From NCBI RefSeq assembly GCF_003597395.2, contig NC_133770.1:205325604-205389603 (forward strand): DNA of 64,000 nt. The letters are read 5' to 3'. This document shows positions 1-12,938 of this stretch, piece after piece; positions within the stretch are counted from its first letter, which is position 1, and each line of letters opens with the position of its first letter. The DNA is from Chelonoidis abingdonii (lineage: Eukaryota > Chordata > Testudines > Testudinidae). The notes below the pieces were generated by a model. The model saw nothing but the letters and a program-made list of their open reading frames with translations. It was not told the DNA's origin and did no database searches. The position numbers and the translations under genes are program-made.

Positions 1-2320
1 AAAAGCAGTCCAACTAATAATTCTAAACTTTGTCCACTCTTCCCCTTTATACAATTTTGCTCTGTGCCTGAAGATTTTTTCTATAAAAATGCAGATATCA
101 TCATGATAGGCACTTGTATGGTGCCTATAACATTAAATATTTTTTTTCTAACTTCTTTCTATATTTGGTTGTCATCATATTTTGGATCATAGCCTTTTGC
201 GTCCTTTGCTGTTCACAAATGTGAAGACAAATTTGAGTTTCAATCAGTCTTACAACTTTTTAATTAAGCTTATGATAAAGTCTATTATTTTTTTCCAGTG
301 GAAATGATTCCAAGTTCTTCAGGTTTTTTTTAATCTTTATCCCTTCAAACCTGGCATTCTTTTGTTTATTCTGAATGACACTGTCTCAAAAGCAATTATC
401 ATCTTCCAAAGAAAGCACAAATTCGTGATCATCTATATTTCTACTCAAGTTCTCAGGAGACCTCAAAACTCTACAATAGGGTGACAGGGCACATTCTCTG
501 TTTCATATATGGCAGTGTGTTAAGCTGTGTTTGGTCTTTTCTCATACAGAGGTCTTTCTCTAGCATCTCTACAAGGTATTACAGAAGCATTAAAACTGTG
601 ATTTGGGAGATCAAAATTTTTTAACTTGTCAACCTTTAGAAAATGATTTCAGTGTGTTTGGAGGAAAAAAACAGCATGATCTGCAAGAAATGGCTTTCAA
701 AGTCCATGAAATTCTTTAAATAGCTTAAAGACCTCCTAATGTTGATGTTTTGTGAACTACAAGACAGACTATTTTCAACCAGCTCATTGTTTTTAGCTGG
801 CAAAGGCACATTAGGATATTAAAAACTAATAGCAGCCTTTCCAGAAGTATGTACTGTACATGGCAATGCTACTTTACATTTTCTACATGTAGATTGGGTA
901 TCATCAGTGACTTTTAAGTAATGGTGAAGTACATATAGAAGCAGCAGGAATCACAGAAAAAGCTGTTTTGTATATGCCTAAAAATAAAAGCTTTTTCTGT
1001 TAATCAAACTATTATACACATGTACCCTTTTTTCACTTTAGCAATACTAATTTCTTACTTGCATTGCTTTCTTTTTTAATATGATTCTCCGACAGCAACA
1101 TATTTGACTTTTCAAAGTGCTCTCTTTGTCTAAATCTTCTGTTAATCTCAGCTAAGCACATCGACAGATCTTCAGATGCTGTAAATCAGTGTAGTTCCAT
1201 TGAAGTGAATGGAGCTACATCTATTTATACCAGCTGACGTTCTGATCCAGTATTATCTGTTCCAATATTTTCACTGCAATATAAAGTACTCTTAATCCTT
1301 TTTCTATAAGAAGTTTTACTTTTGCAATGTAATTTTAGCAAGTTCCCTCTATAATATTCTGCTCATATTTTTCAGTCTATTTTTTTGTATTCCTTCGTAG
1401 TCTGCCATTTTAAAGTCCAATATTTTTTGTGCTACTATTTTATGAATAGTCTCTTGAGCGCCTAAAATTTGATGCTATTACTCTATAATCACAAGAATTA
1501 AATATTCACCAACTTTTAACTCCTTTATCATGTATATTTTATTTTCTTGGGGATAGGTCCAGAAGTCATCTCTGCCCTTCTTGACTGCTCAGCAAATTTA
1601 GAAGGAAATAGCTCTATTTTGCCTCCAGAAATAACCTTCCATAGTCATTTCATGATTTTTATTCTAGTCTATGTCAGGGTAATTGAAGTCTTTATGATTA
1701 ATGATCTGCCTTTTTACAAGCCTCTTGTGCATCTAAGCACTTCCTGGCCTGTCTTTTTTGCACTGCTTTGGTCATTTGTATACATTTCTTTATAATATAA
1801 TTTGTGATGTAGTTTCTGTCATTCACTTCCATCCAAACTACACTACTTCTGTTGTGGTAAGCCACTCTGCACACAGAATATAATTCCTTTTGTTTTAAAG
1901 ATATATGTTTCTCTTCTAACATTGCTTCGCCCACCTTTCACTCTGGTGTTTTTGTATCCTATTCAGATTCCCGAGCTAAGTCTTGGCTAATCTACTGTAA
2001 TTAAGTTATTTTTGCCTGAACACACATGGTTGCAGTTCTACTGTTTTCTATCTCCAAATACTCTGTTCAGTTTGGATAAAAACAATTGAACTTACAGTTA
2101 CAGCAGGGCATAAGTTTTCAGCTGTAACTTTTCACCAACAAAATGCAGATTCAGTTTAACTAAAATATTTCACAAACTGTGTCAATTTCATAGAATTGTT
2201 TCAGTAAAAACACACTCACAAAACAAAAAAAATCCCACACAACACTAAAAAGAAATTTGAGATGTCAAAATGGTTCATTTCAACATTTTCAAAATTAAAC
2301 ATTTTGATTTTTTTTTCAAG
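1..2320. other. AT-rich intergenic DNA, no gene seen
   Basis: No open frame here looks coding: all are short and none gives a recognisable domain. Around 1190-1255 there is a stretch built on 'tccattgaagtgaatggagc' followed by 'taccagctga', which resembles an old dispersed repeat seen in many amniote genomes, but I cannot name it. At 2240-2315 there are runs of the type 'aacattttcaaaattaaaca', which recur near 2820-2975, 17400-17690 and 30300-30500 and may be a degenerate AT-rich repeat family. Confidence 0.5.
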
Positions 2321-2752
2321 ATAGATTCAGAAGGATACTTAGGCACTATTCACAAAACAGAGGAGAAAAAGATATGTCCCCTTATCCCGTGGAGCCCAGT
2401 GATTAGGGCACTCACCTGAGTGGTAGGCCCAGGTTTGAATCTTTGCTGTGGAGGATTCCCATGTTGCAGGTGAGTGCTAGGCTATGAGGTATGTGAGGTG
2501 AATTTCTCCCCCCTTGAAGCTGTGCCAGTTTTTAAAATAATTTAAATATTCATTGGGCCAAATTGAGTGAGAATGACTCTCTGGCCTGCAGGAAGGGACA
2601 CCTGGGTTCCAGTCCCTGCTTAAGAATGGGGTATCAAACACAGGTGTCCCACATTCCAGATGAGTGCCCTAACTACTGGGCTATTGGGTATAAAAGGCAC
2701 CACTACTTCTTCAGTTTTGTGAATGATGTCTAAGTACCCTTGCAAATCTAGT
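2321..2752. repeat. Palindromic element with two inverted tRNA-like arms
   Basis: The left arm (about 2321-2480) and the reverse complement of the right arm (about 2580-2752) match over most of their length. Both carry the block 'TACTTAG...ATTCACAAAAC' and then 'GCCCAGTGATTAGGGCACTC' (left) or 'GCCCAGTAGTTAGGGCACTC' (right, reversed). The conserved core looks like a tRNA-derived pol III promoter: an A-box-like 'AGCCCAGTGATTAGGGC' and a B-box-like 'GGTTTGAATC' in the left arm; the equivalent in the right arm is degraded. The arms are separated by about 100 bp. It could be two SINE copies inserted in opposite orientation, or one foldback element that captured a tRNA-like sequence. The shared flanking block outside the tRNA part favours a single unit, but I could not assign a family. 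Confidence 0.6.
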
Positions 2753-5587
2753 GCTCTGTTTACAAAATTTATTTTGCTTTTATTTAAAAAATGCCTCAAA
2801 TCTAAACAAAATGTTTTATTTCAGGATGGAGAAGTTATTTTGTTTGATCCAAACTGATTTTTTATTTGGCAAAAATTCTGAAATTTTGGGTTTGGATTGA
2901 CCTGAAACTTTTTTACAGAGGTATTAGCAAACTGGAAAATTGGTTAGTTATTTGCAGAGCTCTGTTTAGAATACCTTTCTTAGTCTATTTCTTTATAAAT
3001 GGCCTTTCCTTTGCCATTCATTGTTATTCTCATGATTTCTTTTGCAGCAACATGTACTTTATCACATTCACTGTGATATTCTGATGTCCTCTGTATTCCT
3101 TCCATTCTGATAGTGACTTTCTAAGCTTTCTCTCACTAGTCTTGCAATGACAACTTTGCATTCAACGAGTTCTCAGAGGGCCCACCTGCGTGAAGCTTAT
3201 GGCAATATTACAACATAAGTATATAGGGCCAAATACTCAAATCTTATGTAAAGTTTTCATTGTCCAACAACCTGGAGAGGGTGGGGGGTGGAAGAATGCC
3301 TCTAGTTTAGTATTTTACAGCATGAATTCTAACCCTTGTGGATAAATTAGAGCTATTGTCAAATACCTCCTTTTATGGAGTTTGAGTTTTATTTTACTCT
3401 TTTTATTATTTAGCATACCATTTTACAAACCAGCCCTGCATCAGAGTTGATGGGAGTCTTACATGATCTGGGTCAGTAGGGTAAACAAAAGCTTAAAATT
3501 AAAATTTTCTTTTTGGAGAGGTGAAAGAGAGGTGTTTTTCCACTTGGCAACTTTGGCAGAACTTCCAAGGCTCCCCTTCTCTTTATTTTTTATGGGGCAA
3601 AACCCCCAAATGGCCCTGTTTCATTTCTTCTTATTATTTGATTACCCATGATGTCTTCCAAAGTGATCAGAAAACTTTGGGAAGAAGGCTGTTGTTCTAT
3701 AAGTAAAAGATATTGTGATGTGATGCATAAATTGTTGTGATGGGCAGGTGATGGAGAAGGGTAACTGGTGGCTAGACGTTTAAAACAAATAATTAGACTC
3801 CACAGGAAATCATGAAAGTTTAGACCTGAATTACATGACAGAGCTCTTTGAATAATCAATCACTTGCTTACAAAATTCTGCTGTTTCATCACAGTGCCCT
3901 TGTCTTTAACTTGTAATTAACCTCAGAGTATCATCATTCTCATCCCCTTTTCTTCAATGTCCATAGGAGATATCAGCAAAATCATCTTTCAAACCACTAG
4001 CCTTTTTCCTGTGTCATGTATAAGTCCTTCTAAAGGCACAAACTCTTGCCTTCTATTTTAAATAAATCTATACACCCTTTCCTTGAATGCTTTTAACCTT
4101 AGCCCTAAAAAAATAAATCACTGTCCTACTGCCTGTGTCCTTTCAGCAGAGCGTATTGTCTATTAAGATGAACTATTCATTTATCGCTGAATTGGCCATA
4201 TTCACCAGTCCATGAATTTGTAATTTACCCTGTTTACCGCAGTCCTGGGATGTGTACCACTTTAAATATTCACCAGGGACTTTGTCATTTAGTTGTGTCA
4301 TACTATATTGTGTAATGAAATGTAAGCTCATAAAGCATGTAAGTAACAAAGTGTCAGCTCTCAGCCCAAATGGAAAGGTAATATAAAATGCAACTTCTAC
4401 CACGTCATTACAGGTAAAATAGCATAGCAACCCTCTGAAAAACCAAAAAAAATCTGCCTTGGCAAAATTCTTCCTACTTTTTCAGTTAAATATGAATGAG
4501 AGGAGCAGCCATCTACACATACAACAGCCACCAACTCCTATTATTTAGCATGCTTTCTAATTCATATTTTTTAAACATCCCCTCTAGCTACCTAAATCCA
4601 CTGTACTGCATATTTTTCTGTGTCTCACTCTTCATGGCTCCCTATTTTATTGCCTCATCCACTGCAGTTGTCCTTTTCTGTCCTCCTCTACTGCAGTCTT
4701 GACCATGAATATTTTTTCTCTCTTCTTTTTCTGTTGGCTCACCCTTGGTATCTAGAACTAGCTAACCTGAAGGACACATTCCGCCTCCAGATGCATGTAC
4801 GCAATGACAACTGATTTCCAAAGGCAAAATTCTAATTCTTTCACATACATTTATACTCACTGGTTTGCTATTTGGCTGATTCTCCCATGCAACAATTTAG
4901 CATGTCTCCATTGTTCCTAAATGTACAGATGCTGCCTTATAGACACTAACCTAATTTTAAAACACTGCTTCACAGGAAAGACCCAAAAAGATTAACAGAG
5001 AAAAAGATCAATCACATAATCTGTAAGATAGACACCCTTGCAACTCAACACAGGAAAGGAGAGCAAAGTGTAATTATGGTTGAAAGAGCACGCTGAAAGG
5101 GAAGAGTGCATACATTCTGAGAGAAGTTAGGCATAAAACATGGTCTTACGAGTAGACATTCCAAATAAAACCAGAGCGGGCTGCATTGCCTGTTACAGCT
5201 TAAATGAAGAGTAAAGGGAGAGAAATAGACCAACTTTTTATTAGCAAGATTTATGGGGGAAAATACAGAGCTTTCCTTGGACAATACTTCTTCTTTTCCA
5301 TCTCTGTCTCCTAATCAGCTCTTAAAGTAGAGCGGAGTGGATACAATATTCACTCACATTTAAAAATGATTTTGTTTCCATGGTGCTCATTCTTTTTGTA
5401 TTCTGTGAAAGTCTTTGATCAAGTTTCGCTCTCGTGGATGCTCACCGAAAACAAATTTTGATCATGCACACTCAAGTATCCACAGCAAAAATGGAATATA
5501 TTGTTAAGTAGTATCCATTCCTTACACACCAGGGAACAGATTTTCCAAACCACCTCACTTAGAACAGGAAAAGTCAGATAAGAATCT
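2753..5587. other. AT-rich intergenic DNA, no gene seen
   Basis: Only short frames occur and none is recognisable. The first 220 bp contain AT-rich runs resembling those before the palindromic element. No terminal repeats, CR1 tail or SINE boxes were found in the remainder. Confidence 0.5.
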
Positions 5588-5720
5588 GAGTATCAGAGCG
5601 GTAACCTTGTTAGTCTGCATCTGTAAAAGCAGCAAAGAGTCCTGTGGCACCTTATAGAAAAACAGACGTATTGGAGCATGAGCTTTCGTGGGTGAATACC
5701 CACTTCATCGGATGCCTGTC
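5588..5720 (-). mobile_element. Penelope-like element, 3' end fragment
   Basis: On the minus strand this reads as the terminal segment shared by the two larger PLE copies in the window: a hammerhead-like block, then 'GTCTG', a 'TATAAGGTGCCACAGGACTC' segment, and a 'CTTTGCTGCTTTTACAG' end. Only about 130 bp remains and no coding part is present. This matches 5'-truncated, end-only copies that PLEs commonly leave. The identification comes from near-identity with 18869-18963 and 22066-22192 in this window. Confidence 0.75.
5672..5715 (-). ncRNA. Hammerhead ribozyme motif, core mutated
   Basis: Read on the minus strand, the hammerhead layout is present: first core box, the stem 'GTGGGTATTCACCCAC', then 'GAAA', then 'GCTCATGCTC'. 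The first box is CCGATGA where the hammerhead consensus is CUGANGA, so an essential U is replaced. Activity is therefore unlikely. Hammerheads in Penelope-like element ends are established knowledge; loss of activity here is inferred. Confidence 0.6.
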
Positions 5721-8700
5721 TGACTGCATCTTCACAACAAGAATCTGACTGCACCTTCACAATTAGGCCTCTAATGCAACTGGTGAGAGGAAATTTAATT
5801 CAAACTCTACAGCCAGGCAATAAATCTTATGTTAACCCAATTGTTTTAGAAATGATGCCTTGAGCAACACCCACGTGACCCAGACAGGAAAAGTTTTAGA
5901 ATGTTCTAATGTTCGCTAATCCTGCTTCTCCATGCAGTTCTCTCGATCATGAGACTTTTATGCTCTTCCAGTCAGGTAACAAAATGAATATCATCTAAGT
6001 TAGCTGACAAATCACAGCTAACCAATAGAACTCCAAATCTGAAGATTAGATATGGAATATTAACAACAAACTCCTCCTATAATCATACAGGGTTTAAAAA
6101 AAACCCTCAAAAATCTGTGTAAACTCAAGGATCCGCTCACAAACAATTTATGAGCAGAAAGATGCTAAACTTATTGCTTATTTGCTATGAATAATTCACT
6201 CAGCTCTTGGTACTAGGAATACAGATCTCCAATAATTTCCATATCTTTTCCAAGAACCATAGATTATATCACCATTACCCCCAGCAGCTGAGTAGCTCCT
6301 AGTTTGAGCGGCCTTTAAACCTGCTCATTGTTTTCTAGTATGCACTGACCTGAAAACAGGGGGAAAAGTCTAGTTGATAAGAAGCATTCCCAGACCATTT
6401 AGAGGACTGGGAGAGATGGTAGTATTGTGTTCAATGTGCAATAGGATTGGACATATGAACCCACTATTTAGTAGCGATAATTCTCTCTCTGCTCTGGCTA
6501 CCAGAGAGTGCTTCTGCTCTCCAAGAGCTCTTACTGAACTGACTGATGAAATTAGTGACTCAGTAGATCATCCAGCCAACAGCCATTATATTTAAGCTGT
6601 TATTTAGGCTGATTTCAAGCAGATCATTTGGCAACCCTCTATCAGTGCAAAGGAAAGAATTATGACAGTCGAAGTAGCAGGCAGCACCACCTACCACCAC
6701 CTACCAGAGCTAGTAATACTTTCAAAATAAAGAATGACAAATAGAATAAAAGTGATAGGGATATGGAATCAGATTCAGTCCTAAGGTAAGATGATGAAGC
6801 CACATAAGTCAATGGAGCTGTATACCATTTACAACAGGACTGATTGTGACCATTTTGGATTTGTGTTTTCATCTGTTCTTGAGAATTTAGCTAGTCATTT
6901 ACTGTGAACAATTTTTCTACTGAATTTAGCCTTTTCTTGTTTGTGAATTGGCTGTGAACAGACTGATTTTCATGTCATATTTTGAAACTGCTTGAGTGAT
7001 ACTTTGAACAATCCATGTGCTGAAATATTGACACAAACTGTTTGCTATGAGCATGAATTGAAGTGATTCCAGTTGTGTGATTGGTCACCTAAGCACATGG
7101 TTATCTTCCTGTTCTCTGCCTGGGTGACCTAACTTTTATAAACAGCAATGCTTGAAGAAGACTGAAACTCTAATTCTATCATGGAAAAATGAAAGGAGAA
7201 GGAACATTTCAAGGAGAGAAAGAGAGAAAGGTAGCAGGAGCTAAACATGCCAGAAGAATTTTAGGATATCCAAATCCCTTCCTGTCTTGAACAAGAAATA
7301 ACTTTCTCTTTGGCTATGTAATTGTTGCTGTCCACATATTGTAATGAGGGAACAACCGAAAGCACATAGGACATTGGCTACCGCAAGCTCTCCTGGAACA
7401 GCAGCAATTCCAGGAGCTGCTAGTTAAGACGCTTGCTAGTCCTACTCAAACTGCAGCACCACTTGTATGTCCCAACCCAGAAATATTCAAGCTAGGCCCT
7501 GCGATCAAACCAGAAGCATGTCCTCATTCTGCTTCAACAGGTTGCTAATGCAGGTCAGCGGGTTAAAGACATAAGGAACATGCAAGTAGCATCTTATTGA
7601 CAGGAACCACAGTTGACATCTACTTTGTCCTAGATGACAGGTAATTCTGGGATTACAACTGTTTTTAAAATCTGATAGTGGATCACCTATGGATCTCTCT
7701 TGAGAGTTACTGATGTAAATTCTGGATGGAACACTTTCTATCTGAGACACAATGTTATGTCTTGGACTGGCAATGACTTTCTTTTAGCCCACCTACAATA
7801 GGGGCTAGTGGATTCCATCATTTTGGAACTGTGGCCATTCTGGACAAAATGAGGACCCTCTACTGCCAGTGGTGAAAGGTTTCAAAGGATGAGAGACCAA
7901 AGGGAGAAAAAAAAATTCTTGTAGACTCTCAGATTCCACTGAGGGAAAGCCTGTGGAATTGGGTTTGGCTACAATATGCCCCCTGTTAAGATGGGGAAGA
8001 CAGGATGTGAAGGGGCTCATGGAACACTATTAGTAAACATGCATAATGAAGAACAAGGAAGCACTATTGCAAGTCATTGTCAGAAATTCCCTCTGTCACT
8101 TTAAAATCTTTTGGGTTTTTTCGTGTTGCATTCAGTTGACCCCACATTAGTATTTATCTATGTCTTTATTGTGGAACAGTTGCAATTACAGCTGCTCGAT
8201 AAATAGTTTTTCAGCTGATTTTCCATTATACATGTTCCTTCTTACCCTTTCAACTCATTTCACTATCTGCAAATTAAACCCAACTCTCCTCTTAGAATAA
8301 AGTTTCTGGTGCAAATGCTTGTTCTTATGAATTTAAAATTATTTCCAAATATTCTTCAATATAATGTGACTAAAATTACTTTTTTCAGTGAACATTGGTA
8401 CCAGTAAACCCAATTGCTTGTGCATTCACTGAAAATGAATGCAAAAGGGGTATGGACATACATTTATGTCTAAACTAATTATTTCAAGTATGTTCACACA
8501 AAAAGAATTCAGGTCTCTCTCTTGTTCATTTTAAGTGTCTGGTGCAGAATTATGATATTTAAAGCCTAAAAAACCACAATGTTCTTGCAAGGAACTAATA
8601 TTGGATAGACTGAAGTCTTGTAAGTTCATTGTAAATGAAACTTCAAAAGCATGTAGTCAAAAATACTGTTTAAATTACAGTGCTGACAAATGTAATCTAA

Positions 8701-9190
8701 AATAAAGTCTGATTACCTGTGCCACTTCTCTTCAAACTGTCACAGTACTATGTTCTGAAATCAATACTATTGACTTCAAGGTGATTCTCAGACATATAAG
8801 GGCTAGTTAAAGAAAAGTTGCAGGAAAACACCCTCTGTAGTTTTCAAGCTGAATTTTATAATAGTGAGTTTATATTTTAAAAATGTGTCAAGTTATCGAT
8901 TAATAAGTAACCACTATGAATACAGAGTATTGTTCATTAGTTTAAAGGAAGGGACCAAAAATAGTTTTATATCAAATAAAGTTTTTTTCTAAAACCTTTT
9001 TAGAATATGAGCAACATTAATGTTCTAGAATATTTCTCAGGGATATAAAATGATTGTATTGCACAAAACTTAGATGCATAAGTCCTCTCAGTCTCTGATA
9101 GAGAAAAATCTGGATGAATACTTTCAATCCGTGAAATATATTGTTTGAATTGGGCTCATGACAAAGTATGAGAATGTTTTACTTTTTCTA
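5721..9190. other. Intergenic DNA, no gene seen
   Basis: No recognisable gene or complete mobile element. Around 6795-6830 and 8755-8790 there are short 'gtcaatggagctgt' and 'attgacttcaagg' stretches that recall the 1190-1255 repeat remnant. Open frames are short and non-overlapping with any domain I know. Confidence 0.5.
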
Positions 9191-9284
9191 AGGCCAGGTC
9201 TCCACTACAAACTTATATTGGCATAACTATGTCACTCAAGGGTGTGAAAAATCCACACTCCGAGTGACGCGGTTATGTTGAACT
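9191..9284 (+). mobile_element. DNA transposon, left part (split by CR1)
   Basis: Starts with 'GGCCAGGTCTCCACTAC', close to the 'GG..GTCTACACTA' terminal motif of other DNA elements in this window (26107, 40394, 45377). It breaks off at 9284 where a reverse CR1 begins and appears to resume at about 10858 with 'TAACCCCCAGTGTACACAG'. The two parts read as one element interrupted by the CR1. No transposase is present, so this was a non-autonomous element. Confidence 0.6.
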
Positions 9285-10857
9285 AAGAACATAAGAATGC
9301 CTGTACCAGGTGAGACCAAAGGTCCATCTAGCCCAGTATCTGTCTACCGACAGTGGCCAATGCCAGGTACCCCAGAGGAAGTGAAGCTAACAGGCAATGA
9401 TCAAGTGATCTCTCTCCTGCCATCCTTCTCCATCCTCTGATGAGCAGAGGCTAGGGACACCATTCTTTACCCTTCCTGGCTAATAGCCATTTATGGACTT
9501 AGCCACTATGAATTTATTCAGTTCCCTTTTAAACATTGTTATAGTCCCAGTCTTCACTACCTTCTCAGGTAGGATTCTACAAATTGATGTGCGCTGTGTG
9601 AAGAAGAACTTGCCTTTTATTTGTTTTAACCTGGCCTACTATTCATTTCAATTTGGTGACCCTAGTTTCTTTGTATTATGGGAATAAGTTAATAACTTTT
9701 CTATATTCACACTTCTCCACATCACTCATGATTTTATATACTTTATCATATCCCCCCTTGTCTCTCTTTTCAAGCTGAAGAGGCCTAGCCTTTCATCTTT
9801 CCTCATATGGGATCCTTCCAAACCCCTATCATTTAAATTGCCCTTCTCTGAACTTTTTTCTAGTTAGAATCTTTTTTGAGGTGAGGAGACACATCTGTAC
9901 GATATTCGAGATGTGGCGTACCATGATTTATATAAAGGCAATAATAATTCTCATCTTTTTCTTACCCTTTTTATGATTCCTAACATCCTGTTTGCTTTTT
10001 TGACTGCCTCTTCGCACCTGCGTGAACATCTTTCAGAGAACTATCACGATGACGCCAAGATCTTTTTTTCCTGACTCGTTGAGTAATTAGCCCCATCATA
10101 TGTATGTATAGTTGGGGTTATTTTTTTCCGTGTTGCATTATTTAACATTTATCCCTTAAATTCATTTTCCAATTTGTTGCCAATCACTTAGTTTTGTCAG
10201 ATTTTTTGAGTTCTTCACATCTGCTTTTGGTCTTAACTATCTTGAGTTAGTTAGTAATCATCTACAACTTTGGCCACCTCAACTGTTTACTCCTCTTTCT
10301 CATATCATTTATGATAAATTGAATAGGATTGGTCCTAAGATGACCTGGGATCCATAGTTTACCTCTCCATTTGAGAATTTACATTAATCCTACCTTTTTG
10401 TTCCCTGTTTTTAACAGTTCTCAAATCCATGAAATGATTCCTTTTTCCAGACAGCTTAATTTTGTAAGAGCCTTTGGTGAGGGACCTGTCAAAGGTTCTG
10501 GGAAACTAGTACACTATGTCCCTGGATCTCGTCACTGTTTGTTGGCCCTTCAAAGAAACTTTAACAGATTAGTAAGGGCAGTTCCCTTTAAACAGAAACC
10601 ATGTTGAAATATGTGCTCAACACGTGTTTTTTGTTTTTTTCTAATGTGTCTGACAATTTTTCTAACTATTGTTTCAACTAATTTGCCCGGTACTGACGTT
10701 AGATTTACCGGTCTGTAATTGCCGGGATCACCTCTAGAGCCCTTTTTAAATATTGGCGTTACATTATCTAACTTCCAGTCATTGGGTACCGAAGCCAATT
10801 TAAAGGACAGGTTACAAACCTTAGTTAATAGTTCCACAACTTCACATTTCAGTTCTT
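9285..10857 (-). mobile_element. CR1 LINE, 5'-truncated, reverse orientation
   Basis: On the minus strand the element ends with the tail 'TTCTTATGTTCTT' at 9285. Its upstream end, 10550-10837, encodes an open stretch of 95 residues that matches the start of a CR1 reverse transcriptase: 'PNDWKLDNVTPIFKKGSR' followed by 'GNYRPVNLTSVPGKLVE', the region just before the palm motifs. Downstream the frame is broken by many stops and indels, and the catalytic FADD block is not readable. The endonuclease domain is missing, as expected for 5' truncation during target-primed insertion. It inserted into the DNA transposon whose halves lie on either side, so it is younger than that element. Confidence 0.85.
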
Positions 10858-11001
10858 TAACCCCCAGTGTACACAGAGCTATGTTGGCAGGAGAGCTTCT
10901 CCCACTGACATAGCTACCGCCTTTTGTGGAGGTGGATTAATTATGTCGACAGGAGAGCTGTCTCCCATCAGCATAGGAGCATCTTCACTGAAGCATTACA
11001 G
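10858..11001 (+). mobile_element. DNA transposon, right part (split by CR1)
   Basis: Continues the element begun at 9191 with 'CCCCCAGTGTACACAGAGC' and a GC-richer stretch holding two 'GGAGAGCT' blocks. The expected closing terminal repeat is absent; at about 11001 the sequence passes directly into a reverse LTR. The right end was therefore lost or replaced by that insertion. Confidence 0.55.
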
Positions 11002-12163
11002 CAGGACAGGATCCCTGGAGCACAGCTTGGAATTGTGGGACTGCTGTGCCCCCTTAACTCTCCAGCCTTGCCTGTCTCTCACAATGCTTTGCTAGTGAGA
11101 AGCAACAAACTCCTCCACGTGCTGTTGTCAGTCAATCACCAGCATGCAGAGACACACCCCGCTAAGTTGCATGAATGCTCTCTAAACCATCCGTGAACTA
11201 TAGAGGGGGAGACATCAGCTAATCCCCCCAGCCTCCAAACTTTGTGCCCCAGAAATGTACAGTCATACACTGCTCAAGATCTTCTCTTGAAGAATGCAAG
11301 CTCATTAATTAGTTTGCCATTTTGTCAAAGAATAGTGGACATACACCAGCCTTGGTAATCTGAGCAGATTCCCAATGCACTTTAGACAAACTCACTGGTA
11401 AGGATAAAACATTAAACTAACTTTATTAACTACAGAAAGGTAGATTTTTAAGTGATTATAAGTGGTAGGCATAAAAGTAAGAGATAGTTACCCAAGAAAA
11501 TTAAAAGTAATCACACATTCTAACTCCTATACTTTCAGACTAAACAAGATTTGAATCAAATGGCTTTTCTCTTCACACTGGATGTTGCAGGTAGGTTACA
11601 GTTCTTAAAATTTCCTTCTCAGCCTGGGTCTAGTTGCCTCATTTCAAAGTCTTTGTCTTCCCAGCATTCTTGTTGCTTTCAGCTTAGGTGGGAGAGGAGA
11701 GAGGTGATCTCCTGGTGCAATTGTCCCTTATTTTATACGTTCAGTTCATGTCCCGGGGAAGACACTGGTCCAGGCATGTCCTGATGGACCTTCTTGAGTA
11801 ACACAGTTGAGCAATCTTCATTATGCGGTTCTTGCACAATTGTTTCTTACAGAATTGTAAATTTCTTGTTTACTATTCCCCTGCTGGTCTATGGCTTGTG
11901 ATGGTCACTTAATGCCCTCTTGGGTCTGGGTCACAACTTTGGTTGTCACTGAAGAGCTAGCAGCGTGCGTCTTCCAAACTCACAACGTACTTCAATAACA
12001 GCCATGTAGCAAAATTTCATATCTTCATTCACAATAATGATATATGTATTTTGACAGAACAATGAGTTTTAGGAAATCATGACCTTTCATATGGCACCTT
12101 ACAAGGCATGCTTTGTATGAAATATCACAACCCCATATATAAATGATGAATATGGGGGTTACA
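11002..12163 (-). mobile_element. Solo LTR of an endogenous retrovirus, reverse orientation
   Basis: Read on the minus strand the segment starts with 'TGTAACCCCCATA' (12163) and contains a polyadenylation-like 'TTAATAAAGTTAG' about 400 bp before a plausible end near 'GGGATCCTGTC' (11002). The length, about 1.16 kb, and the TG start fit a reptilian ERVL-type LTR, and the sequence layout is one I recognise from turtle genomes. No gag, pol or env remnant and no second LTR lie next to it, so it is best explained as a solo LTR. No target duplication could be defined, and the 3' end is uncertain by tens of bases. Confidence 0.55.
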
Positions 12164-12938
12164 GGGAGCTACTTTGTTTAAACAAGGTTATTATGCACTA
12201 TGCCTCATTCTCATAGAAGTACTTTTTTTTATCTCAGGGCTTGATTTCAAAGCTTTTACTGAGTAGCACAATAGAATAAGATCCTTCCCCCACCTCTTTT
12301 GCCCCACTGGGTCGGTTGTCCCCACCTGCATGGAATTGGAGGGAACAGCACAGGTGACAGGAAGGAAGAGTTTAGAGGAAGCACCAGGAAGTGAGTCTGA
12401 ATTGGTACTGATTAAGAATTTTCTGACTAAAACAGTTTCACAGGAACATTATGATACCCAGAATGTTTTGCAAAACATTGTGGAAACCTCTGGTTTGATT
12501 AACTTTTGCTGAATCATGAAGGGTTCAGGCAGAAATCTGTCTGGTTTCCTGGCTGCTAGAGACCTCAGGAGTACTAGATTCCGAGGTCCAGGACAGCCCT
12601 GCTATGCAGACTTTAGCAGAGATGGCCGGGGAATGGGAGGTGCTCTGGCCCCATCCTCCTCTAGCCCACTCATTGGTCAGTGCTTAGCTGACTGGGCATA
12701 CAAGGGGGGTGAAAGTTGCTCCAGGGGAGGTATTGTAACTGATTCACAAGTCATTTCCCCCAGTCAGCTCCTCAGAGCTATGTGCAACCACTTACTCAAG
12801 GCAGACTGTAAATCAACTTAGTCTTAAAGAATTTTTTAATTGGGATTTTACAAACTTTTGTTTGGTGTTTTTTCCTGAACCGATATTTATTGTCCCTAAT
12901 GCAAGGAAAATTCAACACTCCATTCAGACTTCAGTACG
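12164..12938. other. Intergenic DNA, no gene seen
   Basis: Two adjoining short open frames (12330-12512, 12516-12821) are present, but their translations show no domain and low codon regularity. Nothing else is recognisable. Confidence 0.5.

Noticed and set aside
2400..2450. A real tRNA gene at the tRNA-like arm
   Set aside because: The sequence cannot fold into a full cloverleaf: no acceptor stem pairing is visible, and the B box is degenerate.
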